Below are positions 40,571-50,912 of a stretch of 64,000 bases of DNA, in pieces. Position numbers and translations under genes: made by a program. The notes beneath the pieces are model-generated. The model did no database searches, was not told the DNA's origin, and worked only from the letters and a program-made list of their open reading frames with translations. Position 1 is the stretch's first letter. Every line of letters begins with the position of its first letter. This stretch comes from an uncultured SAR116 cluster alpha proteobacterium (GTDB lineage Bacteria; Pseudomonadota; Alphaproteobacteria; Puniceispirillales; Marisalimonadaceae): positions 1-64,000 of the forward strand of contig CACJJL010000011.1 in the NCBI GenBank assembly GCA_902593735.1, in the 5' to 3' direction.

Positions 40571-42740
40571 ATGGGACACTTTATTTTAAATTTTTTAAAA
40601 CAAAAACTATTCTATTTATCTGTGACAATATCGTTAGGTTTTTGTTTTTTCATTTATAATTCATTATATCAGTTTAAACTTATTAATGAGAATAAAGATC
40701 TATTCGTATTCACATTATTTTTATCTTTTTTATTAATAATTATTTTATTTACAATTTTTTTTAAAAATTTTTTAAATATCTTAAATAAGATAAAATTAAA
40801 AAAAGCAGGTCAAGAATTACAAAAAAAAATTTTAATAATTTTTTCAGTTATTGCACTAAGCCCTACCTTATTTATAGCATTTTTTTCTATATTTATATTT
40901 GATACGGCTTTAAGTGGTTGGTTTAATAAAAAAATTTCTACAGCTATCTCACAATCAGTTGAGGTGGCTAATCAGTATTTAAATGAGCATCAAAGTGCTA
41001 TAAGAGGAGAAATTTTAGAGTTAGTAAACTTGATAAATACTAACTCAGAATTTTTATCATCTGATAAGAAAAAATTTAATAAATTTTTAAATAATTATAC
41101 TCGTCAACATAATTTGTCTGAGGCAGTGATTATTGACTCTATTGGGAATGTTTTAGCATTTTCAGAATTTGTTTTTGAATATACGTATACTGAAATACCA
41201 CAAAAATATTATGATACTGCAAACAATGGAAGTATTTTTATAATCAAAGAGGATAATTCAAACAAAATAAGAGCATTTATAAAATTGTCACAATACATCG
41301 ATGCCTATCTATTAATAACTAGATTTGTTGATCAAAGTGTATTAAATGCAATTGAAAGTACATCAATTGCGGTATCAGACTATCAATCAATTGAGCTTAA
41401 ACAGTTTGATATTAAAATTTCTTTTATTTTTATTTTTATCTTAATTACTATAATCTTATTATTTACTTCACTTATAATTGGATTAAATGTTGCCAACAAA
41501 TTGCTTGAACCTATAAGTTCTCTGATAAAAGGAGCAGAAGAAGTAGGTGGTGGTAATTTAGATTATAAAATTTCAAATGAAGTGTTAAATAAAATAAACA
41601 TAGAAGAGATTAAAAGATTAGTACAAGCTTTTAATTTAATGATTTCAGATTTAAAATCAAATAGAGTTGACTTAGAGAATGCAAATGATCAGTTGGATAA
41701 ACGTAGAAAATTTTCTGAGTCAGTATTGTCAGGTGTATACTCTGGTGTAATTGGACTTGATAGAGATTTAAAGATAAATCTTCCTAATGTAACTGCCACA
41801 AAACTTTTAAACATTTCTATTAGTAAAGATTTTGGGAGATCAATAGTTGATATTGTTCCTGAATTTAAAAATCTTATAAATAAATTAATAAATACTGATA
41901 AAAATGTTGTAGAAGATAAGATCCAAATTGTAAGAAATGATAAAGTTCTAAATTTAATAACAAGGATAGTTATTCAAAGATCAGATAATTTAATTTTAGG
42001 TTATGTTTTAACATTTGATGACATTACAAGTCTAATAACTGCTCAAAAAATGGCTGCATGGTCTGATGTTGCAAGAAGAATAGCTCACGAGATCAAAAAT
42101 CCTTTGACTCCAATTAGACTAGGAGCTGAACGCATGATTAATCAATTGAATAATGACAATAAAATTGAAATCAAACTTTTTTGAACAATCTCTAAATATG
42201 ATTACAAGACAAGTTGACGATATACATCATTTAGTTAACGAATTTTCTTCATTTGCGAGAATGCCATCTCCAAAATTAAAATTAATAAATATTCATAAAG
42301 TTGTAATAGATTGCATAAAACCAATTGTTACAACTCATGATGATGTTAGATTTATAATTGATGATTTTAAAGAAAATGCATTCATAATGGGAGATGAGAA
42401 ACAAGTAAGACAAGCTTGTAACAATATAGTTAAGAATTCTTATGAAAATATTATTTTAAATAATATAAAAAATGGTCTAATTACAATTTTATTTTCGTCA
42501 GATAATAATTTTGTTTCTATTATATTTAACGACAATGGAACAGGCATAAAAAAATCAATGATATCTAAAATAACTGAACCATATTATACCACTAAAACAG
42601 GTAATACAGGCCTTGGACTAGCAATTACAAAAAAAATTATAGATGATCATAATGGTATAATGTTAATAAAAAAAATAAAGAAATTTAGAGGTACTTCCGT
42701 AACTTTTAAGTTTCCTTTATTAAATAAAAAAAAGAGTTAA
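40571..42740 (+). CDS. ntrY: NtrY membrane sensor kinase, split by a +1 frameshift
   Basis: NtrY partners NtrX in nitrogen/redox signalling. The first frame (40571-42184, 537 residues) holds N-terminal membrane helices, an extracytoplasmic part, a helix near 285-305, HAMP, PAS and the His506 box ARRIAHEIKNPLTPI. The rest of the kinase (ITRQVDDIHHLVNEF, NIVKNSYENI, DNGTGIK, TGLGLAI) continues in the next frame from about 42153. The break is at a run of six T (42177-42182) directly before TGA. Removing one T gives a 722-residue protein of normal NtrY length. Sequence error, mutation or +1 slippage are all possible. Confidence 0.9.
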
Positions 42741-42744
42741 AAAA

Positions 42745-44145
42745 ATGTTAAGAAATAAAATTTCAATTCTTGTTGTTGACGACGAGTTTGATATTTGCAG
42801 TATGGTAGCTGATATTCTAAAAGATGAAGATTATAATGCAATTATTGCAACTAATTATAACATGGCAATTGATATAATTAAAAAAGAAAATATAACCCTT
42901 TTGATAACTGACATTTGGATGAATAATAATACAAATGCAGGTCTTGATCTATTGTCATTTAGCCAAAGTTATGACCCACTAATTCCTGTCATAATGATGT
43001 CTGGTCATGGAAATATTGAAACAGCCATGAAAGCAGCAAAAAACGGTGCTTATGACTTTATTGAAAAACCATTTAAATCAGAGAGATTGTTATTATTGGT
43101 AGAAAAAGCACTTCAAGATCGTAGTCTAAAAATAAAAGTTTTGGATTTTGAAGCAAAAGAAAATAAGAGAACAGAGTTAATTGGCAAATCTGCTATTTTC
43201 AAAAATATTAAACAAAATTTAGATAAAATTGCATTAACTAATAGTAGAGTATTAATTACAGGCCCATCTGGATCTGGGAAAGAACTAATTGCTAAATGGA
43301 TACACAAAAAATCTAAAAGAAAAACCTATCCATTTATTGTTGCATCATGTGCTACATTATCACCTGAGAGAGTTGAACAAGTTCTTTTTGGCTGGAATGA
43401 AACAAATGAAGATGAAAAAAACAATCAATCTAGTGTGGGGTTATTTGAGCAGGCTAATCATGGAACTCTTTTTTTTGATGAAATTTGTGATTTACCTAAC
43501 CAAACACAAGGTAAAATAGTCCAAGCAATACAAGATCAATCTTTTTACAAAATTGGTTCAAACAAAAAGATTTATGTTGATGTTCGAATAATTTCAGCAA
43601 GTAATAAAAATTTATCTTTGTCCGTTCGAGAAGGTAGATTAAGGGAAGATTTATTTTACAGACTGTCTGTAGCCCCTATTGAAGTTCCTCCATTAATTAA
43701 AAGAGGTGAGGATATTAAAGATTTAATAATTCATTTTTTAAATTATTTGTCAAAGGATTTTGGAAGTAACATCATAAAGTTTTCAAATGAAACATTAGTC
43801 ATCTTAGAAAATTATGAATGGCCAGGCAATGTAAGACAATTAAAAAACATTATAGAATGGTTAATAATAATGTATGGTAATCAGAAAAATTTTATAGTAT
43901 TACCTTCTCATTTACCACCAGAAATTTTAGGCTACAATAACGATGACAATAACAAAGTTTTCTCTAACCATTTAAGTTTATCTTTAAAAGATGCAAGAAA
44001 AGTTTTTGAAGCAGATTATTTAAAAGAACAATTAAAAAGATTCAAAGGAAATATAGCAAAAACATCTTCATTCATTGGTATGGACAGATCTGCTCTCCAT
44101 AGAAAATTAAAAGAACTGGAAATTAATATTAGTAAACATAATTAA
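42745..44145 (+). CDS. ntrX: NtrX response regulator without GAFTGA
   Basis: The 466-residue protein has a receiver domain with Asp56 (LITDIWM) and KPF near 108. Its AAA+ domain has an intact Walker A (GPSGSGKE, 173-180) and Walker B (TLFFDEI, 241-247). The Fis-type HTH is GNIAKTSSFIGMDRSAL. The GAFTGA loop expected after LFG (214-216) is replaced by a polar insert, WNETNEDEKNNQ. It probably retains ATP-driven assembly without sigma-54 contact. Four bases after ntrY. Confidence 0.93.
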   Translation: MLRNKISILVVDDEFDICSMVADILKDEDYNAIIATNYNMAIDIIKKENITLLITDIWMNNNTNAGLDLLSFSQSYDPLIPVIMMSGHGNIETAMKAAKNGAYDFIEKPFKSERLLLLVEKALQDRSLKIKVLDFEAKENKRTELIGKSAIFKNIKQNLDKIALTNSRVLITGPSGSGKELIAKWIHKKSKRKTYPFIVASCATLSPERVEQVLFGWNETNEDEKNNQSSVGLFEQANHGTLFFDEICDLPNQTQGKIVQAIQDQSFYKIGSNKKIYVDVRIISASNKNLSLSVREGRLREDLFYRLSVAPIEVPPLIKRGEDIKDLIIHFLNYLSKDFGSNIIKFSNETLVILENYEWPGNVRQLKNIIEWLIIMYGNQKNFIVLPSHLPPEILGYNNDDNNKVFSNHLSLSLKDARKVFEADYLKEQLKRFKGNIAKTSSFIGMDRSALHRKLKELEINISKHN

Positions 44146-44169
44146 ATAAATTAAATTAAGAAATTATAA

Positions 44170-45555
44170 ATGAAACAAAAAGTTATAATATGTGGTGCTG
44201 GAAGAGTTGGCACATCTATAACAGAACATTTATCAAACGAAGGTTTTGATATTACAGTTATTGATTCCAATACTGAAGCTATACAACGTATAACAGAGTT
44301 ATATGATGTACGAGGCGTTTTAGGACTTGCTTCATATCCAAATGTTCTTGAAGACGCAGGTATTAAAGATACAGACATGTTAATAGCGGTAACACAATCT
44401 GACGAAATAAATATTGCAGCTTGTCATGTGGCCAAGTCAATTTTTGCTACGCCTACTATGATTATTCGTATTAGGTCAAAAGAATATCTTGATCCTAAGT
44501 ACTCAAATTATTTGCTAAAAAATGTAGGTGTAAATAGAATAATTTCACCAGAAGATGAAGTTGCCACAGCAATTGTAAATCAATGGAGGACACCTGGAGC
44601 ATTTGATGTTGCTGAATTCGCAATGTCCCTTGTTACTATGTTGGGTGTATCTTGTAAAGATGACTGTCCTATCCTAGATACTCCATTAAGAAATTTGGTT
44701 GACTTATTTCCTGACCTTTCAGTAAACGTAATGGCTATAATAAGAGGTTCTAAATTAATAGTTCCAAGAGGTGGAGAAGATACAATATTAGCAGGTGACA
44801 GAGTTTACCTAGCATGTCCAACTGAGCAAATAAATAGAACACTCGTAGCTTTTGGCCATATTGAAACAACAGCTGAGAAAGTTACTATTTCAGGAGCTGG
44901 AGCCATTGGAATTAGAGTTGCGGAGGAAATACATAAACTTTCACCAGAAACAAATCTTACAATTTTAGAAATAGATAAAGAAAAAGCACGTCATGCAGCT
45001 GAAATGCTAGAGTATGCATCAATAATTTCAGGAGATTCACTTGATCCAGAAATAATTTTGGAAGCTAGACTTGGTCAAGGTGAAACTTATATTGCTGCCA
45101 CTAATAATGATGAAGTAAATATTTTATCTTCTTTATTATCAAAAAGATCAGGTGCTTCTCATACAGTCGCCTTAATTAATCAACCAGTTTTTATTCCGCT
45201 TTTTAATTCATTAGATCTTGAGGGTGTAGTTAGTCCTCCAAACCTTACCGCCTCATCTATTTTACAAGAGGTAAGAAGTGGACAAATTGAACATGTTCAT
45301 TCAATTATAGAAGAATTTGGCGAAGTAATATCATTTGAAGCCTTGAAATCATCTTCAATCATTGGTAAACCTATCAAAGATATAAAGTTGCCAAAAGATG
45401 TATCATTGGGCGCAATCTTAAAAAATGATAAAACAATTGTGTCTCCAAGAGGTGACACTATTATTGATGCGGGAGATATTGTAGTAATGTTTGTACCAGT
45501 TAAATCAATGAAGAAAGTAGAAGAATTACTTTCAGTAAATTTGGATTTTTTTTAA
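44170..45555 (+). CDS. trkA: Trk system potassium uptake protein TrkA
   Basis: TrkA is the cytoplasmic NAD-binding gating subunit of Trk K+ channels. The 461-residue protein is a tandem duplication: Rossmann motifs GAGRVGTSI (near 7) and GAGAIGIRVAE (near 236), each followed by a TrkA-C domain. The conserved place after ntrX supports the call. The membrane subunit TrkH is not in the window. The stop overlaps the next start by one base. Confidence 0.94.
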   Translation: MKQKVIICGAGRVGTSITEHLSNEGFDITVIDSNTEAIQRITELYDVRGVLGLASYPNVLEDAGIKDTDMLIAVTQSDEINIAACHVAKSIFATPTMIIRIRSKEYLDPKYSNYLLKNVGVNRIISPEDEVATAIVNQWRTPGAFDVAEFAMSLVTMLGVSCKDDCPILDTPLRNLVDLFPDLSVNVMAIIRGSKLIVPRGGEDTILAGDRVYLACPTEQINRTLVAFGHIETTAEKVTISGAGAIGIRVAEEIHKLSPETNLTILEIDKEKARHAAEMLEYASIISGDSLDPEIILEARLGQGETYIAATNNDEVNILSSLLSKRSGASHTVALINQPVFIPLFNSLDLEGVVSPPNLTASSILQEVRSGQIEHVHSIIEEFGEVISFEALKSSSIIGKPIKDIKLPKDVSLGAILKNDKTIVSPRGDTIIDAGDIVVMFVPVKSMKKVEELLSVNLDFF

Positions 45556-46397
45556 TGGCAAATATATCTTATGTAGATGGAATTTATTGTAATAATCAAA
45601 ATGCTGCAATTCATATAAATGATAGGGGATATCATTTTGGTGATGCTGTTTATGAAGTAATATTATTTAATAACGGTGTTTTCTATGATTACGATGGTCA
45701 TATCAATCGATTATTCAATTCTCTAAAATCCATTGATATTAAATTTCATTTATCACAACAACAACTTAAAATAATTATAAAAAATCTTTTTAAATTAAAT
45801 AGAGTCAATTTTGGTAGTATTTATATTCAGGTTTCAAGAGGTGTAGCTGATAGAAATCATAGTTATTTCAATCTTAACTCAAAACCAGTATTAACAATGA
45901 TTATTTCAAAGAAAAAAAATAATATTCATGATTATGTCAAAGGTGTCAAAGCAATAACTATATCTGATAATAGATGGTCTAGACCAGACATCAAAACAAC
46001 GCAATTATTACCAAACGTTATGGCTAAAACTTTTGCTAATAAAAAAAATGCTTATGAAGGAATTTTTATTGATCATGAAGGTTATGTAACTGAGGGATCC
46101 AGTTCAAACATTTGGATTATAAATAATAATGAAGAAATTCTAACTCGTGAAATTGATGGAAAAATATTATCTGGTATTACTAGAAAAACTATTACTAAAT
46201 TTGCTAAAAATAATAATTATAAAATATTAGAAAAAAAATTTACAAAAGATGAAATGTTGGAAGCTAAGGAAGTTTTTTTAACAAGTGCATCTTCATTTGT
46301 TAAGCCAATTGTAAAAATAGATAATGTAAAGATAAATAATGGTGTAATCGGCAAAAATTCAATTGAGTTAAGAAATTTATATTTCCAAAATTTTTGA
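45555..46397 (+). CDS. dat: D-amino-acid transaminase-like class IV aminotransferase
   Basis: A 280-residue PLP fold type IV enzyme. DRGYHFGDAVYEV (23-35), DIKTTQLLPNVMAK (near 150, with the PLP lysine in IKTT) and TEGSSSNIWI match D-alanine aminotransferase better than branched-chain transaminases. It would supply D-glutamate or D-alanine for peptidoglycan. Substrate choice is inferred. Confidence 0.85.
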   Translation: MANISYVDGIYCNNQNAAIHINDRGYHFGDAVYEVILFNNGVFYDYDGHINRLFNSLKSIDIKFHLSQQQLKIIIKNLFKLNRVNFGSIYIQVSRGVADRNHSYFNLNSKPVLTMIISKKKNNIHDYVKGVKAITISDNRWSRPDIKTTQLLPNVMAKTFANKKNAYEGIFIDHEGYVTEGSSSNIWIINNNEEILTREIDGKILSGITRKTITKFAKNNNYKILEKKFTKDEMLEAKEVFLTSASSFVKPIVKIDNVKINNGVIGKNSIELRNLYFQNF

Positions 46398-46411
46398 ATT
46401 TGCAATATTTT

Positions 46412-47725
46412 ATGATCAAATATAACATATTTTTAATACTGCCTATTTTTAAAAATTATAAATATTCTCAAAATAATATTTTTAATCATGAAAACTTTAT
46501 TTCACGTTCTTCAGAAACTAGAAGTTTAGCCCAAGCACTAAACGCATCAATTGTTTTTGAAAAAATAATTAATATTACCATTCCAAAATCAGCATCCTTA
46601 ATTAATAATAAAGTTGCTGATGAAATTAAAAATAATTTTGACTTAAGCTTAATTGATTTAATAATTTTTGATTGTTCTTTGTCGCCTATACAGCAAAGAA
46701 ATTTAGAACGAATTTTACAAAAAAAAATCATTGATAGAACACAGCTTATTATAGAAATTTTTGGCCTAAGAGCCAAAACTAAAGAGGGTAAATTACAAGT
46801 TGAATTAGCTAATTTAAGTTTTGAAAAAACAAGACTTGTAAGATCTTGGACACACCTTGAAAGGCAAAGAGGTGGTTTAAGTAAAGTAGGTGGTCCTGGT
46901 GAGAGTCAGATAGAATTAGATAAAAGAATGATTAATGCAAAAATTAAACGATTAAAAAAATCACTCACAAAGGTCACACAAACTAGAGACGTCCAAAGAA
47001 AACTTAGAAAAAATGTTTCTTCTTTAATTCTTTCTTTGGTTGGCTATACCAATAGCGGAAAGTCAACAATATTTAATAGTCTTACAGCTTCTGATATTTT
47101 AGTCAAAGATATGGTATTTGCTACTTTAGATACAAAAATGGGTTCTATGAACATGTCTGACAATAAAAAAATTATAATCTCAGACACTGTTGGATTTATA
47201 TCAGCATTACCTACTGAGTTAATTAATTCTTTTAAATCTTCTTTAGAAGAACTTTTTTCTTCAGATTATTTATTACTAGTTCATGATTTATCAAACCCTA
47301 ATATAGAAAATCAGGCAAAATTAGTTTTTGATACATTAATCTCTATTGGTTTTAATGAAGAAGAATTAAAAAAGAAAATAATTAATGTTTTTAACAAATG
47401 TGATTTAAATTCAGATTTGAGTAATATAAAAATTAAGTTCAAGAAAAATTCAGTTAAAACTTCAGCTTTAACATCTAAGGGGATAATAGATTTAAAAAAT
47501 TATATTGAAAATTTGGCTGAAAAAAAATTTACAAAAGTACTTTTTCACATACCTATTGACTCTTATAAAATTTCTTCTTGGTTGTATAAAAATTCATATG
47601 TATATAATGAAACCTTTTGCAACATAGATTTTGTGGGCAATAAAGTTAAGGCGAAGATATCTAATGATAAATTAAATGCATTCAAATCTAATTTTCCTGA
47701 AATAGAGTTGTATACTATCTTATAA
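46412..47725 (+). CDS. hflX: GTPase HflX
   Basis: HflX is a ribosome-associated GTPase that splits stalled ribosomes. It has an N-terminal nucleotide-binding domain, the linker motif GGPGESQIELD, G1 GYTNSGKST, G3 DTVGF and G4 NKCD. I chose the ATG at 46412 (437 residues). A TTG at 46394 overlapping dat would add six residues. In most alphaproteobacteria hfq lies between dat and hflX. Here there are only 14 bases. Confidence 0.93.
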   Translation: MIKYNIFLILPIFKNYKYSQNNIFNHENFISRSSETRSLAQALNASIVFEKIINITIPKSASLINNKVADEIKNNFDLSLIDLIIFDCSLSPIQQRNLERILQKKIIDRTQLIIEIFGLRAKTKEGKLQVELANLSFEKTRLVRSWTHLERQRGGLSKVGGPGESQIELDKRMINAKIKRLKKSLTKVTQTRDVQRKLRKNVSSLILSLVGYTNSGKSTIFNSLTASDILVKDMVFATLDTKMGSMNMSDNKKIIISDTVGFISALPTELINSFKSSLEELFSSDYLLLVHDLSNPNIENQAKLVFDTLISIGFNEEELKKKIINVFNKCDLNSDLSNIKIKFKKNSVKTSALTSKGIIDLKNYIENLAEKKFTKVLFHIPIDSYKISSWLYKNSYVYNETFCNIDFVGNKVKAKISNDKLNAFKSNFPEIELYTIL

Positions 47726-47727
47726 TT

Positions 47728-48603
47728 ATGAATGATATTTTAATTCAAAATAATAAAACAAGAAATGAGATTATCACCTTTATGATGAATTTATTAATTA
47801 ATGTTAATAAAAACATTATTTTACATTATTATAAGAATTTGAAACCCGCAGATATAAGTACAAAAACATCAAATGACGATTATGTAAGTATTGCAGATAA
47901 AAAAAGTGAAGAATTTATCTCAGCGCAGTTAAAAGGTTTTTTAGATATTAGTGAAATAATAGGTGAAGAAAGTTCTTTTTTAGAAAATCAATATGATAAA
48001 TATTTAGATAAATCTCTATTGTGGGTTGTTGATCCAATAGATGGGACAAAAAATTATATTAATGGAAAAGAAAATTTTTGTTCTATGATTTCATTAGTGA
48101 GTAATATGTATCCTATAGCTACATTTATTTATTACCCTTTAAAAAACATATTTGTTTATGCTATCAAAAACCATGGAGCATTTATAGTTGATACAAATAA
48201 AAATATATCAACTAAACTTTTAATAAAACCTGCTAAAAACTTGAAAATAATAGGCTCTGGTGGAACTAAGGGGATTCCCGAGAACTATAGACAATCTATT
48301 CTTAAAAATTTAAAAACTAATACAGAAAGATTATTTATTGGTAGTGCTGGTATCGAAACTATTATGCTAGCTAAAAATGAAATTCAATTTATTTTTCACG
48401 GCAGAGTTACTCCTTGGGACCATTCTCCTATGAATCTAATAACAAAAGAAGCTGGTGGCTGTGTTTACATGGCAATCAATAAAGGTGCATTTAATATAAA
48501 ATCTAAAGGATCAATCCTAGCTGCCAGTAATGTTCAAATTTGGAATAATATTAGAGATTTAATCATTCCATCTGATAACCCTTACAGGACATATAAGAAT
48601 TAG
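47728..48603 (+). CDS. Inositol monophosphatase/CysQ family phosphatase
   Basis: A 291-residue Mg-dependent phosphatase with GEES (metal Glu), WVVDPIDGTKNYING (near 101) and the C-terminal TPWDHSPMNLITKEAGG. These motifs are shared by inositol monophosphatase, CysQ (3'-phosphoadenosine 5'-phosphate phosphatase) and histidinol-phosphatase types, and I cannot separate them by eye. Its 3' end overlaps the convergent SDR gene by four bases. Confidence 0.85.
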   Translation: MNDILIQNNKTRNEIITFMMNLLINVNKNIILHYYKNLKPADISTKTSNDDYVSIADKKSEEFISAQLKGFLDISEIIGEESSFLENQYDKYLDKSLLWVVDPIDGTKNYINGKENFCSMISLVSNMYPIATFIYYPLKNIFVYAIKNHGAFIVDTNKNISTKLLIKPAKNLKIIGSGGTKGIPENYRQSILKNLKTNTERLFIGSAGIETIMLAKNEIQFIFHGRVTPWDHSPMNLITKEAGGCVYMAINKGAFNIKSKGSILAASNVQIWNNIRDLIIPSDNPYRTYKN

Positions 48604-49364
48604 CCATTTTTCACAATATTAAATGGGTTAAAAGCTTGGTCTCCAGCCATAATTTCAATTTTATTAACATTTATATTTTTAGGTCTTGTAGCCACCCAAT
48701 AAATTGTTTCTGCAATATCTTCTGCTTTTATTGATCTTGTGTCTTTATAAACTTTAGATGCTTTTTCTTTATCACCTTTAAACCTAACAATAGAAAACTC
48801 CGTTTCTGCTAAACCCGGCTCTACTGATGTTACATTAATACCTTTGCCAACTAAATCAGCTCTTAAATTTAAAGAAAATTGACTTACGAACGCTTTGGTT
48901 CCCCCATAAACATTTCCCCCAGGATAAGGATATGAGCCAGCGACTGATCCTAGATTAATTATATGACCTTCTCCGTTTTCAACCATCAATGGTAAAATAG
49001 CTCGAGTAGCATATACTAATCCTTTTATATTAGTATCAATCATTTGATCCCAGTCATCAAGATTTGCATTATCAGCGCCTTCTAATCCAAGAGCTAAACC
49101 TGCATTGTTACACAATACAGATATATTATTAAAATTTGGTGATATATTTTGTATAGCTGATTTAACTGCACGCCTGTCACTTATATCAAAAGCAAGTGGT
49201 AATGATTTCTCACCTAATTCCAATGCAAGTTCCTCTAAACGATCAGCTCTTCGACCTGTAATTATTGTTTGCCAACCTTTTTCATTAAATAGCTTAGCCG
49301 TTGCTTTACCAAAGCCTGAAGTGGCACCCGTAATAAGAATAGTTTTAGGTATGTAATTATTCAT
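48600..49364 (-). CDS. Short-chain dehydrogenase/reductase, YdfG-like
   Basis: A 254-residue classical SDR: cofactor loop TGATSGFGKATA (13-24), Arg-rich TGRRADRLEEL suggesting NADP(H), NNAGLALG, and the active-site YGGTKAF with the serine GSVAGSY upstream. The pattern resembles YdfG-type 3-hydroxy acid dehydrogenases (serine, 3-hydroxypropionate, malonic semialdehyde). The true substrate is unknown. It shares an eight-base overlap with mazG upstream and is likely co-transcribed. Confidence 0.88.
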   Translation of the reverse strand: MNNYIPKTILITGATSGFGKATAKLFNEKGWQTIITGRRADRLEELALELGEKSLPLAFDISDRRAVKSAIQNISPNFNNISVLCNNAGLALGLEGADNANLDDWDQMIDTNIKGLVYATRAILPLMVENGEGHIINLGSVAGSYPYPGGNVYGGTKAFVSQFSLNLRADLVGKGINVTSVEPGLAETEFSIVRFKGDKEKASKVYKDTRSIKAEDIAETIYWVATRPKNINVNKIEIMAGDQAFNPFNIVKNG

Positions 49365-50205
49365 TAATTCCTCTTTGATTATTTTTTATTTTATTCCAAA
49401 GATTTTTAAAATCATGTTTTGTTAAATTATGCCATTTTAGTTTGTTGTCTTCAATAAAGTTTTCCATCTCATTAAATCTGGTTGTAAATTTTTTATTAGC
49501 TTTTCTTATAGTTTGCTCTGGATCTAAATTTAATCGTCGTGATAGATTAATAATAGTAAAAAAAAGATCTCCTAATTCCTCTTCAATCATTTTTTTGTTA
49601 TTCACCTTGATTGCATCTTTTAATTCATGAATTTCTTCATCAATTTTATTCAAAACTTGAGTTTCATTTTCCCAATCAAAATTAAATGATGCAGCTTTTT
49701 TTTGAATTTTAAGAGATCTTAGTAACGTTGGAATATTTTTTTCAATTTGGTCTAATGTATTTTTCGTTTTTGTTCTTTTGTTTTTTTCTAATTTTTTAAT
49801 TTTTTCCCATGATTCATGAGGTAGATCATTTTCATTATAATTTTTATCAAATATTTGTGGATGTCTTCTAATTATTTTATTAGATATCTCATTAGCTACA
49901 TCATCGAAATCAAAATCTCCTTTATCATCGGCCACTTGTGAAATTAAAATAACTTGTAATAATAAATCTCCTAACTCTTTTTTTATCTCTTCAATATCAT
50001 TGTTTTCTATGGCATCTACAAGTTCGTAAGCTTCTTCAATAGAATAGGGAGCTAATGAATTGTAATCTTGTTTTTGGTCCCAAGGACAACCATCTGTTGG
50101 ATCTCTTAATATTTTAATCACTTTTTTTATTTTTGAAATAGATTCTAGCTTGTTTAACTCACTTAATTTTTCATCAGATAATTTTTTCATTTTTAAACTT
50201 TTCAT
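49357..50205 (-). CDS. mazG: Nucleoside triphosphate pyrophosphohydrolase MazG
   Basis: MazG hydrolyses (d)NTPs to monophosphates, a house-cleaning and stress function. The 282-residue protein has two MazG repeats. The first has CPWDQKQ, EEAYELVDAIE and KKELGDLLLQV. The second has EIHELKDAI and EEELGDLFFTIINLSR. The start may instead be the internal ATG at codon 6. Divergent from the DUF502 gene, 58 bases away. Confidence 0.94.
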   Translation of the reverse strand: MKSLKMKKLSDEKLSELNKLESISKIKKVIKILRDPTDGCPWDQKQDYNSLAPYSIEEAYELVDAIENNDIEEIKKELGDLLLQVILISQVADDKGDFDFDDVANEISNKIIRRHPQIFDKNYNENDLPHESWEKIKKLEKNKRTKTKNTLDQIEKNIPTLLRSLKIQKKAASFNFDWENETQVLNKIDEEIHELKDAIKVNNKKMIEEELGDLFFTIINLSRRLNLDPEQTIRKANKKFTTRFNEMENFIEDNKLKWHNLTKHDFKNLWNKIKNNQRGINE

Positions 50206-50263
50206 ATTAGTTTTGAGTATTTATTTATATAATCTATAATATTTATACCATCAGGAGTTTAAA

Positions 50264-50909
50264 TTGTCTGAAGAAAAAATTGGTTTGTTTGCGAGATTTA
50301 GAAGATATTTTCTTGCAGGTATATTAGTCACATCTCCTATTTTGATTACAATCTACGTTACTTGGATCATAATTACTTTTATAGACTCTCAAGTTGCAGG
50401 TTTATTGCCTGATAGTTTGGATTTCACTAAACAGTTACCACACCAAATACCTGGAATAGGATTGATCATAAGTATTGTGGTAATTACTTTTATTGGAGCA
50501 ATAACTCCTGGATTTATTGGCAGAACTTTACTTAAAGCTGGGGAAAGAGTGCTTGATAAAATGCCAGTTGTTAGAAGTATATACGGTGCAATTAAGCAAA
50601 TTATGGAAACAGTCATGTCTACTAACTCTGATAGTTTTAGAGAGGTTGTTTTAGTTGAATATCCAAGGAAAAAAATTTGGGTTATTGGGTTTGTTACAGG
50701 AGAGACAAAAGGAGAAGTTCAGACCTTAAACGATGAAACCTTAATCAATGTTTTTTATACCTACCACTCCTAACCCTACAAGTGGATTTCTTTTATTTGT
50801 TCCCAAAAAGGATTTAATATATATGAAAATGAAAGTTGAAGATGCTGTAAAAATGGTAATTTCTGGAGGTATAGTTACTCCAAAAATGAAAACTAATAAG
50901 ATTAAGTAA
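50264..50909 (+). CDS. DUF502 membrane protein, split by a frameshift
   Basis: DUF502 proteins are small two-helix membrane proteins of unknown function. The TTG start follows GGAG at 50254-50257. The first frame (to 50773) has helices near 13-35 and 62-85 and the family motifs GERVLDKMPVVRSIYGAIKQ and VVLVEYPRKKIWVIGF. It then leaves the family pattern at a run of six T (50751-50756). In the next frame the expected continuation IPTTPNPTSGFLLFVPKK runs to a stop at 50909. Dropping one T gives 214 residues, the normal length. Confidence 0.85.
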
Positions 50910-50912
50910 TGA

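Noticed and set aside
42153-42740. A separate short histidine-kinase gene
   Set aside because: It is the C-terminal part of ntrY in another frame. The joined protein has the normal length and motif order.
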